Assembly: GCF_003955685.1 (NCBI RefSeq)
Contig: NZ_RXHJ01000018.1
Span: 1-51,808, forward strand
Origin: Corynebacterium hylobatis
Lineage (GTDB): Bacteria; Actinomycetota; Actinomycetes; Mycobacteriales; Mycobacteriaceae
Reading direction: 5' to 3'
Length of the DNA stretch: 51,808 nucleotides
The notes under the pieces are model-generated. The model saw nothing but the letters and a program-made list of their open reading frames with translations. It was not told the origin of the DNA and made no database searches. This document shows positions 35,292 to 46,513 of the stretch, one piece after another. Numbering within the stretch: position 1 is the first letter of the stretch; every line of letters begins with the position of its first letter. The translations under genes and the position numbers were made by a program.

Positions 35292-36767
35292 TCAGGCCGG
35301 GCGCGGCAGCCGCACCGTGAAGGTGCTGCCCTCACCCTCGGCGGAGTCGACGGTGATGGTGCCGCCGTGCTTCTCCACCAGGGACTTCACAATGGCAAGG
35401 CCCAGGCCGGAGCCTCCCGAGGCGCGGGAGCGGGAGGCGTCCTCCCGGTAGAAACGTTCGAAGATGTGGCTGGCGGCCTCGGCCGACATACCGCGGCCGT
35501 CGTCGGCGACGGTGAGGACCACGTCGTCCTCCTGCAGTCCCAGCGTCACCGTGACGGCGGCATCCGGGCCGCCGTGGGTCAGGCCGTTGGAGATGAGGTT
35601 GAGCAGCACCTGGTGCAGGCGGGAGGCATCGCCCTCGACCACCGGCACCGAGGAGGTCTCGTTGCTCACGGTCACCTCCCGGCCGGGGAAGGCCGCCCGG
35701 GCGGAGGCGGCCACCGACAGGGACAGTTCCAGCAGGTCGACGGGTTTGAGTTCCAGGCGGGAGCCCTCGGCCCGGGTGAGCGCGAGGAGGTCCTCCACGA
35801 GCAGGGACATGCGGCGGGATTCGCCGTCGATACGCGTGAGCACCATCTCGACGTCGGTGGTGGCGCCGGAGCGGTAGAGCTCGGTGTAGCCGCGGACGGA
35901 GGTCAGCGGGGTGCGCAGCTCGTGGGAGGCGTCGCCGACGAAGCGGCGCATCTGCTCCTCCTTGCTCTGGGCCGTCTCCACCGATTCCTGGAGTTGGCCG
36001 ATCATGGTGTTCAGCGCGTGGGAGAGTTGGCCGACCTCGGTGGTGCGGGGCCAGGCGGGGACACGGCGGTCCAGGTCACCGGCGGCGATCTCACCGGCGG
36101 TACGTTCAACCTCGCGCAGCGGGGCCATGGCCTGACGGACGACGTAGTAGCTGAGCAGGGCGAGCACCGCCAGGACGATGACGCTGATGACCACCTGCAC
36201 CAGGGCCAGTCCGTAGAGCAGGGCCTGTTCCCGGGCGAGGTTCTTCGCCACGACGGTGGTGACCCCGCCCTCGCGGTTGGCGATCACGCGCCAACGGATG
36301 TTGGATTCACTGCCCGGCGCGGAATCGACGGTCTGGGGTGGGCGCCCCACCGCCACGTTGGATAACCGGGGCAGGTCCCCGGGGTCATTGAAGACGATGG
36401 TGGAGCCGTCCTCGAAGATCTTGATCACCACGTAGTCCGAGGGCGGCCGGGAGTCGCTGTCGGACTTGAAGATCTCCGAGCTCTTCGCCCAGCCGCCGAG
36501 GGAGTTGATCAGGTCCTCGTCGACACGCGAGTAGGTGACCTCGCGCATGATCGAGGACACAGCGACGGAGCTGGCGGCCAGGCCGAGGCCGGACATCACC
36601 ACGATGATCACCACGAGCCAGGTCCGCAGGGGCCACGCGCGTTCGGGGACGTGCGGGGCCGGCGGCGGGTGGAGGGTGTCGCGCGGATCGAGCCTGGCGT
36701 AGGGGTTATCCACCGGCGGTGTGTCCGGTCCGGGGCTGGGCGAGGCAGGGTAGGGAGGAAGCGTCAC
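35292..36767 (-). CDS. phoS: Sensor histidine kinase PhoS
   Basis: This membrane sensor kinase of 491 residues should respond to phosphate limitation and phosphorylate PhoR. A Pro-rich cytoplasmic tail (residues 1-45) is followed by a first membrane span (WLVVIIVVMSGLGLAASSVAV), an extracytoplasmic region to about 180, a second span (VVISVIVLAVLALLSYYVV) and a HAMP domain. The phospho-acceptor His is in GDASHELRTPLTSVRGY near 280; the N box is LLNLISNGLTHGG and the G boxes are VADDGRGM and GGSGLGLAIV. The GTG at 36767 overlaps the phoR stop by 4 bases. Confidence 0.9.
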   Translation of the reverse strand: MTLPPYPASPSPGPDTPPVDNPYARLDPRDTLHPPPAPHVPERAWPLRTWLVVIIVVMSGLGLAASSVAVSSIMREVTYSRVDEDLINSLGGWAKSSEIFKSDSDSRPPSDYVVIKIFEDGSTIVFNDPGDLPRLSNVAVGRPPQTVDSAPGSESNIRWRVIANREGGVTTVVAKNLAREQALLYGLALVQVVISVIVLAVLALLSYYVVRQAMAPLREVERTAGEIAAGDLDRRVPAWPRTTEVGQLSHALNTMIGQLQESVETAQSKEEQMRRFVGDASHELRTPLTSVRGYTELYRSGATTDVEMVLTRIDGESRRMSLLVEDLLALTRAEGSRLELKPVDLLELSLSVAASARAAFPGREVTVSNETSSVPVVEGDASRLHQVLLNLISNGLTHGGPDAAVTVTLGLQEDDVVLTVADDGRGMSAEAASHIFERFYREDASRSRASGGSGLGLAIVKSLVEKHGGTITVDSAEGEGSTFTVRLPRPA

Positions 36768-37480
36768 TGGCGGGGCGTCCGGAGCACGTATCCGACGCCA
36801 CGGACCGTGTGGATCAGGGGCACGTCGCCGGTGTCGATCTTGCGGCGCAGGTAGGAGATGTAGGACTCGACGACGTTGCCGTCGCCTCCGAAATCGTAGT
36901 GCCAGACGTTGTCCAGGATCTTCGATTTACTGAGCACGACCTCGGCATTGAGCATGAGGTAGCGCAGGAGGTTGAATTCGGTGGGCGAGAGCTCGACGAT
37001 CCGGCCGGCCTTGGTCACCTCGTGGGTTTCGTCGTTGAGGGTGAGGTCGGCGTAGGAGATGGTCGCGTCCTCGGGATCCTGCTCCTTGATGTTGCCGCGG
37101 CGCAGGATCACCCGCAGCCGGGTGATCACCTCCTCCAGGGAGAAGGGTTTGGTCACGTAGTCGTCGGCGCCGATGGTCAGTCCGTGGATGCGGTGTTCCA
37201 CGGCGTCCTTGGCGGTCAGGTAGAGCACCGGGCCGTCGAGACCTTCGTTGCGCAGTTTGGTCAGCAGCTCGAAGCCGTCCATGCCGGGCATCATCACGTC
37301 GAGGATGTAGGCGTCGGGGTTGAATTCCCGGGCCACGCGCAGCGCCTCGGTGCCGGAGCTGGCGGTGCGGACGTCGAATCCCTGGAATTTCAGGCTGACG
37401 GTGAGCAGTTCAACGATGTTGGGTTCATCGTCGACGACAAGGACCTTGACATCGTTCTGGTCTGCCTGGGTGTCGTTCAT
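36764..37480 (-). CDS. phoR: Response regulator PhoR (OmpR class)
   Basis: This is the DNA-binding partner of PhoS, about 238 residues. In C. glutamicum it activates phosphate-starvation genes including pstSCAB, present in this window. The receiver domain has acidic residues VVDDEPN, the phospho-acceptor Asp in YILDVMMPGMDGFELL near 55, and Lys in DDYVTKPFSLEE. The winged-helix domain ends HTVRGVGYVLRTP. The ATG at 37480 lies 7 bases after GACAAT; an ATG three codons upstream (37489) is nearly as good. It is the first gene of phoRS. Confidence 0.92.
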   Translation of the reverse strand: MNDTQADQNDVKVLVVDDEPNIVELLTVSLKFQGFDVRTASSGTEALRVAREFNPDAYILDVMMPGMDGFELLTKLRNEGLDGPVLYLTAKDAVEHRIHGLTIGADDYVTKPFSLEEVITRLRVILRRGNIKEQDPEDATISYADLTLNDETHEVTKAGRIVELSPTEFNLLRYLMLNAEVVLSKSKILDNVWHYDFGGDGNVVESYISYLRRKIDTGDVPLIHTVRGVGYVLRTPRQ

Positions 37481-37487
37481 GTCTTCC

Positions 37488-37493
37488 ATTGTC
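37488..37493 (-). promoter_or_regulatory. -10 candidate of phoRS
   Basis: GACAAT on the minus strand stands 7 bases before the ATG at 37480. It overlaps an alternative ATG (37489), so the two start models exclude each other. Confidence 0.35.
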
Positions 37494-37592
37494 CATCACT
37501 TTCCCTGTAGATGCCCTTGAGTCAACCCCCCTGCTCTTCGGCCGCGCTGAACGAAGTCTGAAAGTTTCCTGGACAAGGACATCCGCCGGGCG

Positions 37593-38351
37593 CTAACGCC
37601 ACTGCACGTCAGTCAGGTCGATGCCCTCCTGCTGCGCCTGGGCCTCGATGAGGCTGAGCAGATATTCCGCGTGCCCCCGGTAGGTGACGTTGAAGCGCTG
37701 GTCCTGGGTGTACATACGGGCGAGCAGGACCTGCTTCTCCACGGAGATCTCGTAGAAGCGACCGATGGAGGCCCGGTGCTTCTCGACGACCCCGCCCGCC
37801 TCCCCGCTCCCCGGCTCCACGCCGCGGGCGGCGGCGTCGGCGAGCAGGGCGACGAACTCATCCTGCTCCTGTTTCACCGCGAGCCAGTCCTCGTCACTGA
37901 GGTTGGCCACCACCGCCTGGGACTGTTCCCATTCCGGGGTCTCACCCCAGCGCTGCTGCGCCTCCTCCTGGTACTCCGGCCTCCACTGGTCACCGAAGAG
38001 CTTCATACGGTCTTCCACTGACATGGTCTCCTCCTTGAGGATGTCATCGACTGCCCGGACCATCCGGTGCAGGTGACCGATGCGTTCCACCAGCACCTCG
38101 CGCTGGTGCAGCAGGGCGTCACGGGCGGAAGCGGGCTCATCCAGCAGCTCGGCGATCTCCTTGAGCGGGAGCCCGGCCTCGCGGTAGACGAGGATCTGCC
38201 ACGCCCGGTCCAGATCCGCCTCCGTGTAGAGACGGTGGTCGGCCCAGGTCCGCCAGCCCGGCACGAGAAGCCCGATGTGGTCCCAGTGCCGCAGCGTGCG
38301 GGTGGTTACATTCAGGATGTCGGCGGCCTCGCCGATGGTGTGGTCGGTCAC
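37593..38351 (-). CDS. MerR-family regulator with TipAS ligand-binding domain
   Basis: This 252-residue regulator has a MerR helix-turn-helix (TIGEAADILNVTTRTLRHWD, then HRLYTEADLDRAWQILVYRE), a dimer coiled coil at about 75-110, and a C-terminal TipAS domain of about 140 residues (from MSVEDRMKLFGDQWRPEYQ). TipAS domains of the TipAL family bind thiopeptide antibiotics and other amphipathic drugs and activate transcription. The GTG at 38351 follows a MerR-type promoter (see 38359-38389), so autoregulation is likely. No obvious resistance gene is adjacent; targets besides itself are unknown. Confidence 0.9.
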   Translation of the reverse strand: MTDHTIGEAADILNVTTRTLRHWDHIGLLVPGWRTWADHRLYTEADLDRAWQILVYREAGLPLKEIAELLDEPASARDALLHQREVLVERIGHLHRMVRAVDDILKEETMSVEDRMKLFGDQWRPEYQEEAQQRWGETPEWEQSQAVVANLSDEDWLAVKQEQDEFVALLADAAARGVEPGSGEAGGVVEKHRASIGRFYEISVEKQVLLARMYTQDQRFNVTYRGHAEYLLSLIEAQAQQEGIDLTDVQWR

Positions 38352-38358
38352 GTGTCCC

Positions 38359-38389
38359 AGTGTGCTGGTTGACGCCGCGTCAAGTGCAA
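38359..38389 (-). promoter_or_regulatory. MerR-type promoter with palindromic operator
   Basis: On the minus strand TTGCAC (38384-38389) and CACACT (38359-38364) are separated by 19 bases. These contain the perfect palindrome TTGACGCGGCGTCAA (38369-38383), and the GTG starts 7 bases after CACACT. A long spacer holding the dyad is the hallmark of promoters activated by MerR proteins. Confidence 0.7.
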
Positions 38390-38411
38390 GGGGTAGTTCG
38401 GCGGGACGAAG

Positions 38412-38457
38412 ATCGTACAGATCGTACAGCGCACTTGAAATCGTACAGATCGTACAG
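38412..38457. repeat. Four copies of ATCGTACAG
   Basis: Exact copies start at 38412, 38421, 38440 and 38449, forming two tandem pairs 28 bases apart. The interval contains GCACTTGA (38431-38438), an inverted copy of TCAAGTGC at 38380-38387, at the edge of the MerR-type operator. The 316-base gap 38352-38667 holds this cluster, the MerR-type promoter and the catA terminator, and no gene. Confidence 0.85.
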
Positions 38458-38547
38458 AACAGAAAGATGGTTGCCGCCCGGGTCGTGGTGACCGTCCACC
38501 CGGTGTTTCCGACGGCTCATCGGCTCCGGAGACGGTAGGGGCAGACA

Positions 38548-38585
38548 GGGGCAGCGCCCCAGCCTCCAGGTCAGGGCGCTGCCCC
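38548..38585 (-). terminator. Terminator after catA
   Basis: A perfect 12-bp stem (38548-38559 and 38574-38585) with a 14-base loop lies about 80 bases after the catA stop. No T-run follows. Confidence 0.7.
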
Positions 38586-38667
38586 CGGTGTGCCGGTTGC
38601 ACTTCCTGGTTCAGATGCAGGGAGATGCCGCCGAGACAGACCGACGAAAACCACAGGGGTGCCGGGG

Positions 38668-41237
<2,570 letters not shown>

Positions 41238-41292
41238 GATGGTCGTCTCCTTCGGTGAAATGGGGGTGCTGTCGGTGATTGTGCCGGTGGGT

Positions 41293-41892
41293 TCAGAAGG
41301 ACTTGAACGAGGTGGACCCCTCGAACCAACCGAAGGCGAGCGCGTCGCCGGACGCCTCCCAAGGAGTGCCGTCGCAGTAACCGCCCAGTTGGCGGAATTT
41401 CCCCGAGGCGAACAGCAGGGGATCGGCGTCATTGAGCTCCATGGCGATGACCTCGCCGATCACGATGACGTGATCGCCGCCGTCGTAGATCCGCCACGGT
41501 CTGCACTCCAGCGTCGCCGCGTTACCCTCCAGGACGGGAATGCCCTCGTCAGAACGCCACCGGGGTGTGCCCTTCATGGGTTTCCCGGCGAAGTTGAGAC
41601 ATACGTCCAGCTGGTCCTCCGCCATGATGTTGATGGCGAACGGGGCATCCTCCAGGTACCGGGAGGCTTTGTTGCCGCGGATGAGGGTCACCTGAGCCAG
41701 CGGGGGGTCCAGGGACACCGCGGTGAAGGCGTTGACCGTGGCGCCGTGCGGGGTTCCGTCAGGGGTGCGGCAAGTCACCACGGTTACGCCGGTGGCGAAT
41801 TTGCCGAAGACGTTGCGCAACTCCCGGGAGTCAACGACTGGAGCGGATGCAACAGTCTCCACTGACGCGGGAGATGATTCGGTGTTCAACAC
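41293..41892 (-). CDS. pheA2: Flavin reductase, small component of the phenol monooxygenase
   Basis: This 199-residue FMN/FAD reductase should supply reduced flavin to PheA1. The fold is seen in [18 protein letters not shown] near residue 30, [16 protein letters not shown] near 50 and [14 protein letters not shown] near 140. The start could be the GTG at 41892 or the TTG one codon later, which is better spaced from GGAGG. It is the first gene of the operon, and 55 bases with a Shine-Dalgarno separate it from pheA1. Confidence 0.9.
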   Translation of the reverse strand: MLNTESSPASVETVASAPVVDSRELRNVFGKFATGVTVVTCRTPDGTPHGATVNAFTAVSLDPPLAQVTLIRGNKASRYLEDAPFAINIMAEDQLDVCLNFAGKPMKGTPRWRSDEGIPVLEGNAATLECRPWRIYDGGDHVIVIGEVIAMELNDADPLLFASGKFRQLGGYCDGTPWEASGDALAFGWFEGSTSFKSF

Positions 41893-42278
41893 TGGCCTCC
41901 AAACTGTCCTTCCGGACGTCGGGGAATGTGTGGTGGGATGCGATGGCCTCCGGCCGGGCGAGCAGAGTCACCTGGGAACGTGAGCAACCCCGGAGAAGAG
42001 GCCCCGGGCCAGCGGAAGAGATGACCTCCCGAGACCCTTTCGTGTCGCAAGTTACAATTTAATGGCAGATGAGATTCGGGACACGAGTAAAATTGCCCCA
42101 CTGGTTACCCATTTCTGACCTCATCTGGCGGGCAGGAGCCAACGGGTATACCCGGGCAACAGGAGAAGCCCCTGCCCAGAAGCATTTCGGAAGCATCGGC
42201 AGTTCGGATCGCCTTGACCGTTGACCAGGTTTCCGGTCCAACAGCCACGCAGTCATTCAGCGAACAAGGAGTAACACA
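41893..42278. promoter_or_regulatory. Divergent control region of the phenol island
   Basis: This 386-base gap between pheA2 and the regulator holds no gene. It contains the perfect palindrome GGGTATACCC (42144-42153), an AT-rich stretch near 42050-42095 with CAATTT/AAATTG arms, and a TTGACC near 42216 that could be a -35 of the regulator gene. These are candidates for the binding site of the LuxR-type regulator and for the operon promoters. Confidence 0.55.
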
Positions 42279-44675
42279 ATGAACACAAGGACCGGGACGC
42301 TGAGACAGGGGCCGCTACGCCCTCAGACTGCGGTCACCAACTTCGTGGGGCGCGAGAGAAAACTGGCGGAGGCCCGGAACCTGCTCGTGGAATCCCGTCT
42401 GGTCACCATGATCGGCCCGGGTGGGGTGGGCAAGACCCGTCTGGCCACAGAGCTTGCTGAACGCACCGGGCAGGTCTTCGCCGATGGCGTGTGGCTGGCT
42501 GGGCTGGACAGTCTGCAGAGCGGTGAACGGGTGGCCTCCATCGTTGCGGACGCGCTGCAGATCCCGGACCAGTCCAATCGCACCGCATCTGAACGGGTGA
42601 CCAGCTATGTCGCCGACAAAGAACTCCTGCTGGTGCTGGACAACTGCGAGCACGTCCTTGAGGCGGCGGCTGAGCTCGTGGTCGCGATGCTGGCGACTGG
42701 ACCGCGGGTACGTGTCCTGGCCACCAGCCGCGAGCCCCTGGGAATTGCCGGGGAACAGATCTGTGTCGTTCCTCCGTTATCCACTCCTCCCCTTAACGAC
42801 GGAAACTCCAGCGCAGTCCAGGACATAGAACAGTTCGAGTCAGTTGCCATGCTCGTGGAGCGGGCCCGTCAGGTGGTACCAGACTTAGCGGTGACTGACA
42901 GCAACCGCGATGCCATCGCTCAACTCTGTGTTCAGCTGGACGGCATTCCCCTGGCCATTGAACTGGCGGCCACCCGGCTGCGCACCTTGTCTCCCCGGCA
43001 GTTACTGCAACGGCTGGACCGTCGGTTCCAGCTTCTCACCCGTGGTGACCGCACATCCCTGCCCCGGCAGCAGACGCTCCAGGCCCTGATCAGCTGGAGC
43101 TTTGATCTGTGTACGTCGGCGGAGCAGCTCCTGTGGCGCAGACTGTCGATTTTTCCCGGTGCTTTCGACCTGGACGCGGCCGAGGAGGTCTGTGGTTTCG
43201 GGGAACTCTCCCCCGATGAGATCTTCGACTTTCTCGACCAGCTGGTCAGCAAGTCCATTGTGCTGGCAGAGCACGATTCCGACCAGGTCAACTACCGAAT
43301 GCTGATGACCATCCGGGAATACGGGGCACAACTTCCCACCGACGAGGACGAACTCATGCTCCTGCGCTCGAGACACCGGGATGTCTACCTGAAACGGGTG
43401 GTGGCCCGGGCAGAGGAATGGTGCGGTTCCGGGCAGGCGGAGGCCCTTGCAGCCACCCGGCGGGAACGACCGAACCTGATGGTGGCCATGGACTGGTCAC
43501 TGACCACCCCGGGGGGACATGATGCGGCAGCACAAATGGGGTCGAAGCTGCGGTACCACTGGGTGTCAGGAAAATACCTGAGTGACGGCAGGCAAACCAT
43601 GGAACGGATTCTCCGGCAGGGGGAGCTGTCCCGCAGGGAACGGGGAACAGCGTCCTGGGCCATCAGCTGGGTGTGTCTCATCCAGGGCGATCATGACGCA
43701 GCCGCAGAGCACCTCGAGGTGGCACGCGGGATAGCCGAGGAACTGGGTGACCCGGTGATGCTCGGACATTACCAGCATTGGAAGGCCCTCCATCACCTGT
43801 TCATCGGGGAGCTGCCCACCGCAATCGAGCTCTACCGCACCGCCGTAGCCTCCCACGAAGCCGCGGATCGGGTGGCAGAGCAGTTGCTCGCCATGTTCCA
43901 GCTGGTCATGGCCCTGGCTTTCAACGGGGAAGCTGAGACCGGTCTGGCGGTGGCCCGGCAGGCGCGGGAGCTGGCGGAGAGATACGACGAGCGGTGGAAC
44001 CTGTCGTTCATCTGGTGGATCACAGGTGTCTGCCACTGGCATCTGGGTGACTACGCGGCTGCGAAGCAGTGTGCATTGCAGGCACTGGAGATCCAGCGGG
44101 ATTTCCACGACCTCATCTGCACCGCCATGAGTATTGAGGTGCTGTGCTGGACCGCGGTCTCCACAGGTGAATATGAGCGGGGATGGAAACTGGCGGAAGC
44201 CGCAGACTCCGTCTGGCGCAACATGGGCACGTCCCTGCTGGCTTTCGGCCCGCACATCGCAAAGGTCACACAGGACACCGTTGCCGCCTGCAGGGACGCG
44301 CTGAAGCTGCCTGCCGGGCAGATGCCGAAGCTGCCGGATTCGCTGACGGTCTCCGAGGCCTTTGCCGTAGCCCTGGATTCGTCTTCCTCCCCTCGTGGAA
44401 AAGTCGTCCGTACCGAGGACGGTCCGTTGACAACCCGGGAGCTGGAAGTGGCTGAATTTGTGGCCCGGGGGCTGACCAACCGGGAGATCGCCCAGGAACT
44501 GGTTCTTTCGCGCCGTACTGTCGACGGCCACGTGGAGAGGATCCTGGCCAAACTCAGTTTTTCCTCCCGGACCCAGGTGGCCACATGGATAGTAGGCCAG
44601 CGCGTGACGGAGGAGAAGAGGACCCGGGGCCGTGGCGGGAGCCGGGCGGAGACAAAGATACCGCTGCAGGGTTGA
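42279..44675 (+). CDS. Large ATP-binding LuxR-family regulator
   Basis: This 798-residue regulator resembles the LAL/MalT-like STAND activators. An N-terminal NB-ARC-type ATPase has Walker A MIGPGGVGKTRLATEL near residue 45 and Walker B LLLVLDNCEHVLEAA near 115. A middle region of about 350 residues has helical TPR-like repeats (such as YAAAKQCALQALEIQ). A LuxR helix-turn-helix is at 715-775 (LTTRELEVAEFVARGLTNRE, then SRRTVDGHVERILAKL). The ATG at 42279 has AAGGAG upstream. It diverges from pheA2, so it is the likely activator of phenol catabolism. The effector is presumably phenol or a metabolite; this is inference. Confidence 0.88.
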   Translation: MNTRTGTLRQGPLRPQTAVTNFVGRERKLAEARNLLVESRLVTMIGPGGVGKTRLATELAERTGQVFADGVWLAGLDSLQSGERVASIVADALQIPDQSNRTASERVTSYVADKELLLVLDNCEHVLEAAAELVVAMLATGPRVRVLATSREPLGIAGEQICVVPPLSTPPLNDGNSSAVQDIEQFESVAMLVERARQVVPDLAVTDSNRDAIAQLCVQLDGIPLAIELAATRLRTLSPRQLLQRLDRRFQLLTRGDRTSLPRQQTLQALISWSFDLCTSAEQLLWRRLSIFPGAFDLDAAEEVCGFGELSPDEIFDFLDQLVSKSIVLAEHDSDQVNYRMLMTIREYGAQLPTDEDELMLLRSRHRDVYLKRVVARAEEWCGSGQAEALAATRRERPNLMVAMDWSLTTPGGHDAAAQMGSKLRYHWVSGKYLSDGRQTMERILRQGELSRRERGTASWAISWVCLIQGDHDAAAEHLEVARGIAEELGDPVMLGHYQHWKALHHLFIGELPTAIELYRTAVASHEAADRVAEQLLAMFQLVMALAFNGEAETGLAVARQARELAERYDERWNLSFIWWITGVCHWHLGDYAAAKQCALQALEIQRDFHDLICTAMSIEVLCWTAVSTGEYERGWKLAEAADSVWRNMGTSLLAFGPHIAKVTQDTVAACRDALKLPAGQMPKLPDSLTVSEAFAVALDSSSSPRGKVVRTEDGPLTTRELEVAEFVARGLTNREIAQELVLSRRTVDGHVERILAKLSFSSRTQVATWIVGQRVTEEKRTRGRGGSRAETKIPLQG

Positions 44676-44707
44676 GCCCCGCCACCATGCAGGGCAGGGT
44701 CGTCCCC

Positions 44708-46453
44708 CTACACCGCCCCGGCAGCCCCGATGTTGCGGAGGTTGGCCCGGGCCAGGTCGACCATCCGGCCGACCCCGCCGCCGAAGACGGTGCGGGTGGC
44801 GGCCTTCGAGAAGCCCACCAGCATGTCCCAGGTGATCTCCGGCGGGATGGACAGTGCGTTGGGGTCGGTGACCACGTCGATGAGTACCGGGCCGGGGTGG
44901 GCGAAGGCCTCCTTGAGTCCCTTGCGCAACTTCTTCGGGTCCTCGATACGGACCGAACGGATGCCCATGGCCTCGGCGATGGCGGCGAAATTCACATGCT
45001 CATGGTCGGTGCCGTGGTCCGGCATGCCGGCCACCAGCATCTCGAGTTTGACCATGCCCAGGGAGGAGTTGTTGAACACGACCATCTTGATGGGCAGGTC
45101 ATGCATTTTCACGGTGAGCAGCTCGCCGAGCAGCATGGACAGGCCACCGTCGCCGGAGAAGGTGACCACCTGGCGGTCGCGGTCGGCCAGCTGCGCGCCG
45201 ATGGCGTGCGGCAGGGCGTTGGCCATGGTGCCGTGCCGGAAAGAGCCGAGTTCGGCGCGGCGGCCGTTGGGGGTGAGATAGCGGGCGGCCCAGACGTTGC
45301 ACATGCCGGTGTCGATGGTGAAGACGGCATCCTCGGCGGCCAGTTCGTCGATGAGCGCCGCGACGTACTCGGGATGGATGGGTTTCCTGCTCTCCGCCTT
45401 GTCCGCATAGGCGTCAACGACGCTGCCCAGCAGTTCGGCGTGACGTGTCAGCTGCCGGTCCAGGAAGGAACGGTCGGTCTTCTCCTCGATATGCGGGAGG
45501 ATGTTCTCGATGACGGCGCCCACGTCGCCGACCACAGGGTGGCGGACGGTGGTACGACGGCCGATGTGGGCGGCCTCGATGTCCACCTGCGCGACATTCT
45601 CCTGCGGCAGGTACTCGCTGTAGGGGAAGTCGGTACCCAGGAGGATGAGCAGGTCAGACTCGTGCATGGCGTCGTGGCAGGCGCCGTAACCGAGCAAGCC
45701 GGACATTCCGACGTCGAAGGGGTTGTCGTACTGGATGTGCATCTTGCCGCCGAAGGCGTGTCCCACGGGGGATTTGATCTTCTGCGCCAGGGCAAGGACC
45801 TGTTCGCGGGCATCAGCCACGCCGGCACCGCAGAAGAGGGTGACGGTCTCGGCGTCGTTGATCGCGGCAACCAGGACGGCTGCCTCTGCGGCATCGGGGT
45901 AGACGACCGGCCGGCCGGTGGCGATGGTGGAGTCGAGGAACATGTCGTCGCCGGCCTCGTCCTCGCTGATGTCGCCGGGGATGACCAGCACGGAGACGCC
46001 ACGGCCGGCGGCGGTGGACTGGATGGCGTGGTGCAGCAGGCGAGCACCCTGATCCGGGGAGTTGACCATCTCGCAGAAACCGGAGCATTCCCGGAAGAGC
46101 ATCTCGGGATGGGTCTCCTGGAAATAGGAGGTGCCGATCTGCAGGCTGGGCAGGTGGGAGGCGAGGGCGAGGACCTGTGCGCCGTTGCGGTGGGCGTCGT
46201 AGAGCCCCTGGATGAGGTGGGTGTTGCCGGGGCCGCAGGAGCCCGCGCAGACGGCGAGCTTCCCGGTCATGAGGGATTCGGCGCCCGCGGCGAAGGCGGC
46301 GGCCTCCTCGTTGTGGACATGGATCCACTCGATGCCTGAGCGTCGGATCGCGTCGACGATGGGGTTGAGGCTGTCTCCGACGACACCGTAGATGCGTTCC
46401 ACGCCCTGATTCTCCAGCGTGGCGATCAGTTGTTCTGCGTAGTTGCGTGCCAT
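44708..46453 (-). CDS. poxB: Pyruvate:quinone oxidoreductase
   Basis: This thiamine diphosphate and FAD flavoprotein of 581 residues decarboxylates pyruvate to acetate and carbon dioxide, passing electrons to menaquinone at the inner membrane face. Visible are VHNEEAAAFAAGAESLMTG near 55 with the catalytic Glu, GSCGPGNTHLIQGLYDAH near 78, and the thiamine motif GDGGLSMLLGELLTVK near 435. The C-terminus reads IGAAGAV; an amphipathic end is typical. The ATG at 46453 lies 7 bases after TAGCGT, so the longer open frame upstream is rejected. Confidence 0.95.
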   Translation of the reverse strand: MARNYAEQLIATLENQGVERIYGVVGDSLNPIVDAIRRSGIEWIHVHNEEAAAFAAGAESLMTGKLAVCAGSCGPGNTHLIQGLYDAHRNGAQVLALASHLPSLQIGTSYFQETHPEMLFRECSGFCEMVNSPDQGARLLHHAIQSTAAGRGVSVLVIPGDISEDEAGDDMFLDSTIATGRPVVYPDAAEAAVLVAAINDAETVTLFCGAGVADAREQVLALAQKIKSPVGHAFGGKMHIQYDNPFDVGMSGLLGYGACHDAMHESDLLILLGTDFPYSEYLPQENVAQVDIEAAHIGRRTTVRHPVVGDVGAVIENILPHIEEKTDRSFLDRQLTRHAELLGSVVDAYADKAESRKPIHPEYVAALIDELAAEDAVFTIDTGMCNVWAARYLTPNGRRAELGSFRHGTMANALPHAIGAQLADRDRQVVTFSGDGGLSMLLGELLTVKMHDLPIKMVVFNNSSLGMVKLEMLVAGMPDHGTDHEHVNFAAIAEAMGIRSVRIEDPKKLRKGLKEAFAHPGPVLIDVVTDPNALSIPPEITWDMLVGFSKAATRTVFGGGVGRMVDLARANLRNIGAAGAV

Positions 46454-46460
46454 GCCCACA

Positions 46461-46466
46461 ACGCTA
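46461..46466 (-). promoter_or_regulatory. -10 of poxB, leaderless
   Basis: TAGCGT on the minus strand stands 7 bases before the poxB ATG. Its -35 region would fall in the cgmA operator (46481-46506), so CgmR might also affect poxB. Confidence 0.5.
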
Positions 46467-46476
46467 CGCGCATATG

Positions 46477-46506
46477 TTGTAACTGTAATGAACGGTCGGT
46501 ACAGTT
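46477..46506 (+). promoter_or_regulatory. cgmA promoter overlapped by a CgmR-type operator
   Basis: TTGTAA (46477-46482) and TACAGT (46500-46505) are spaced by 17 bases, with the cgmA GTG 8 bases further. Inverted arms AACTGTA (46481-46487) and TACAGTT (46500-46506) enclose TGAACGGTCGGTACA (46489-46503), a TetR-type word. A repressor bound here would cover the spacer and the -10. Confidence 0.7.
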
Positions 46507-46513
46507 TCCCGGT

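Noticed and set aside
38371..38383. TTGACG within the palindrome as the merR-gene -35
   Set aside because: The spacing to CACACT would be about 13 bases; TTGCAC with 19 bases fits MerR-type promoters better.
46430..46513. Longer start of cgmA
   Set aside because: It would run through the cgmA promoter and operator and the start of poxB, and codes for a non-family Cys-rich stretch.
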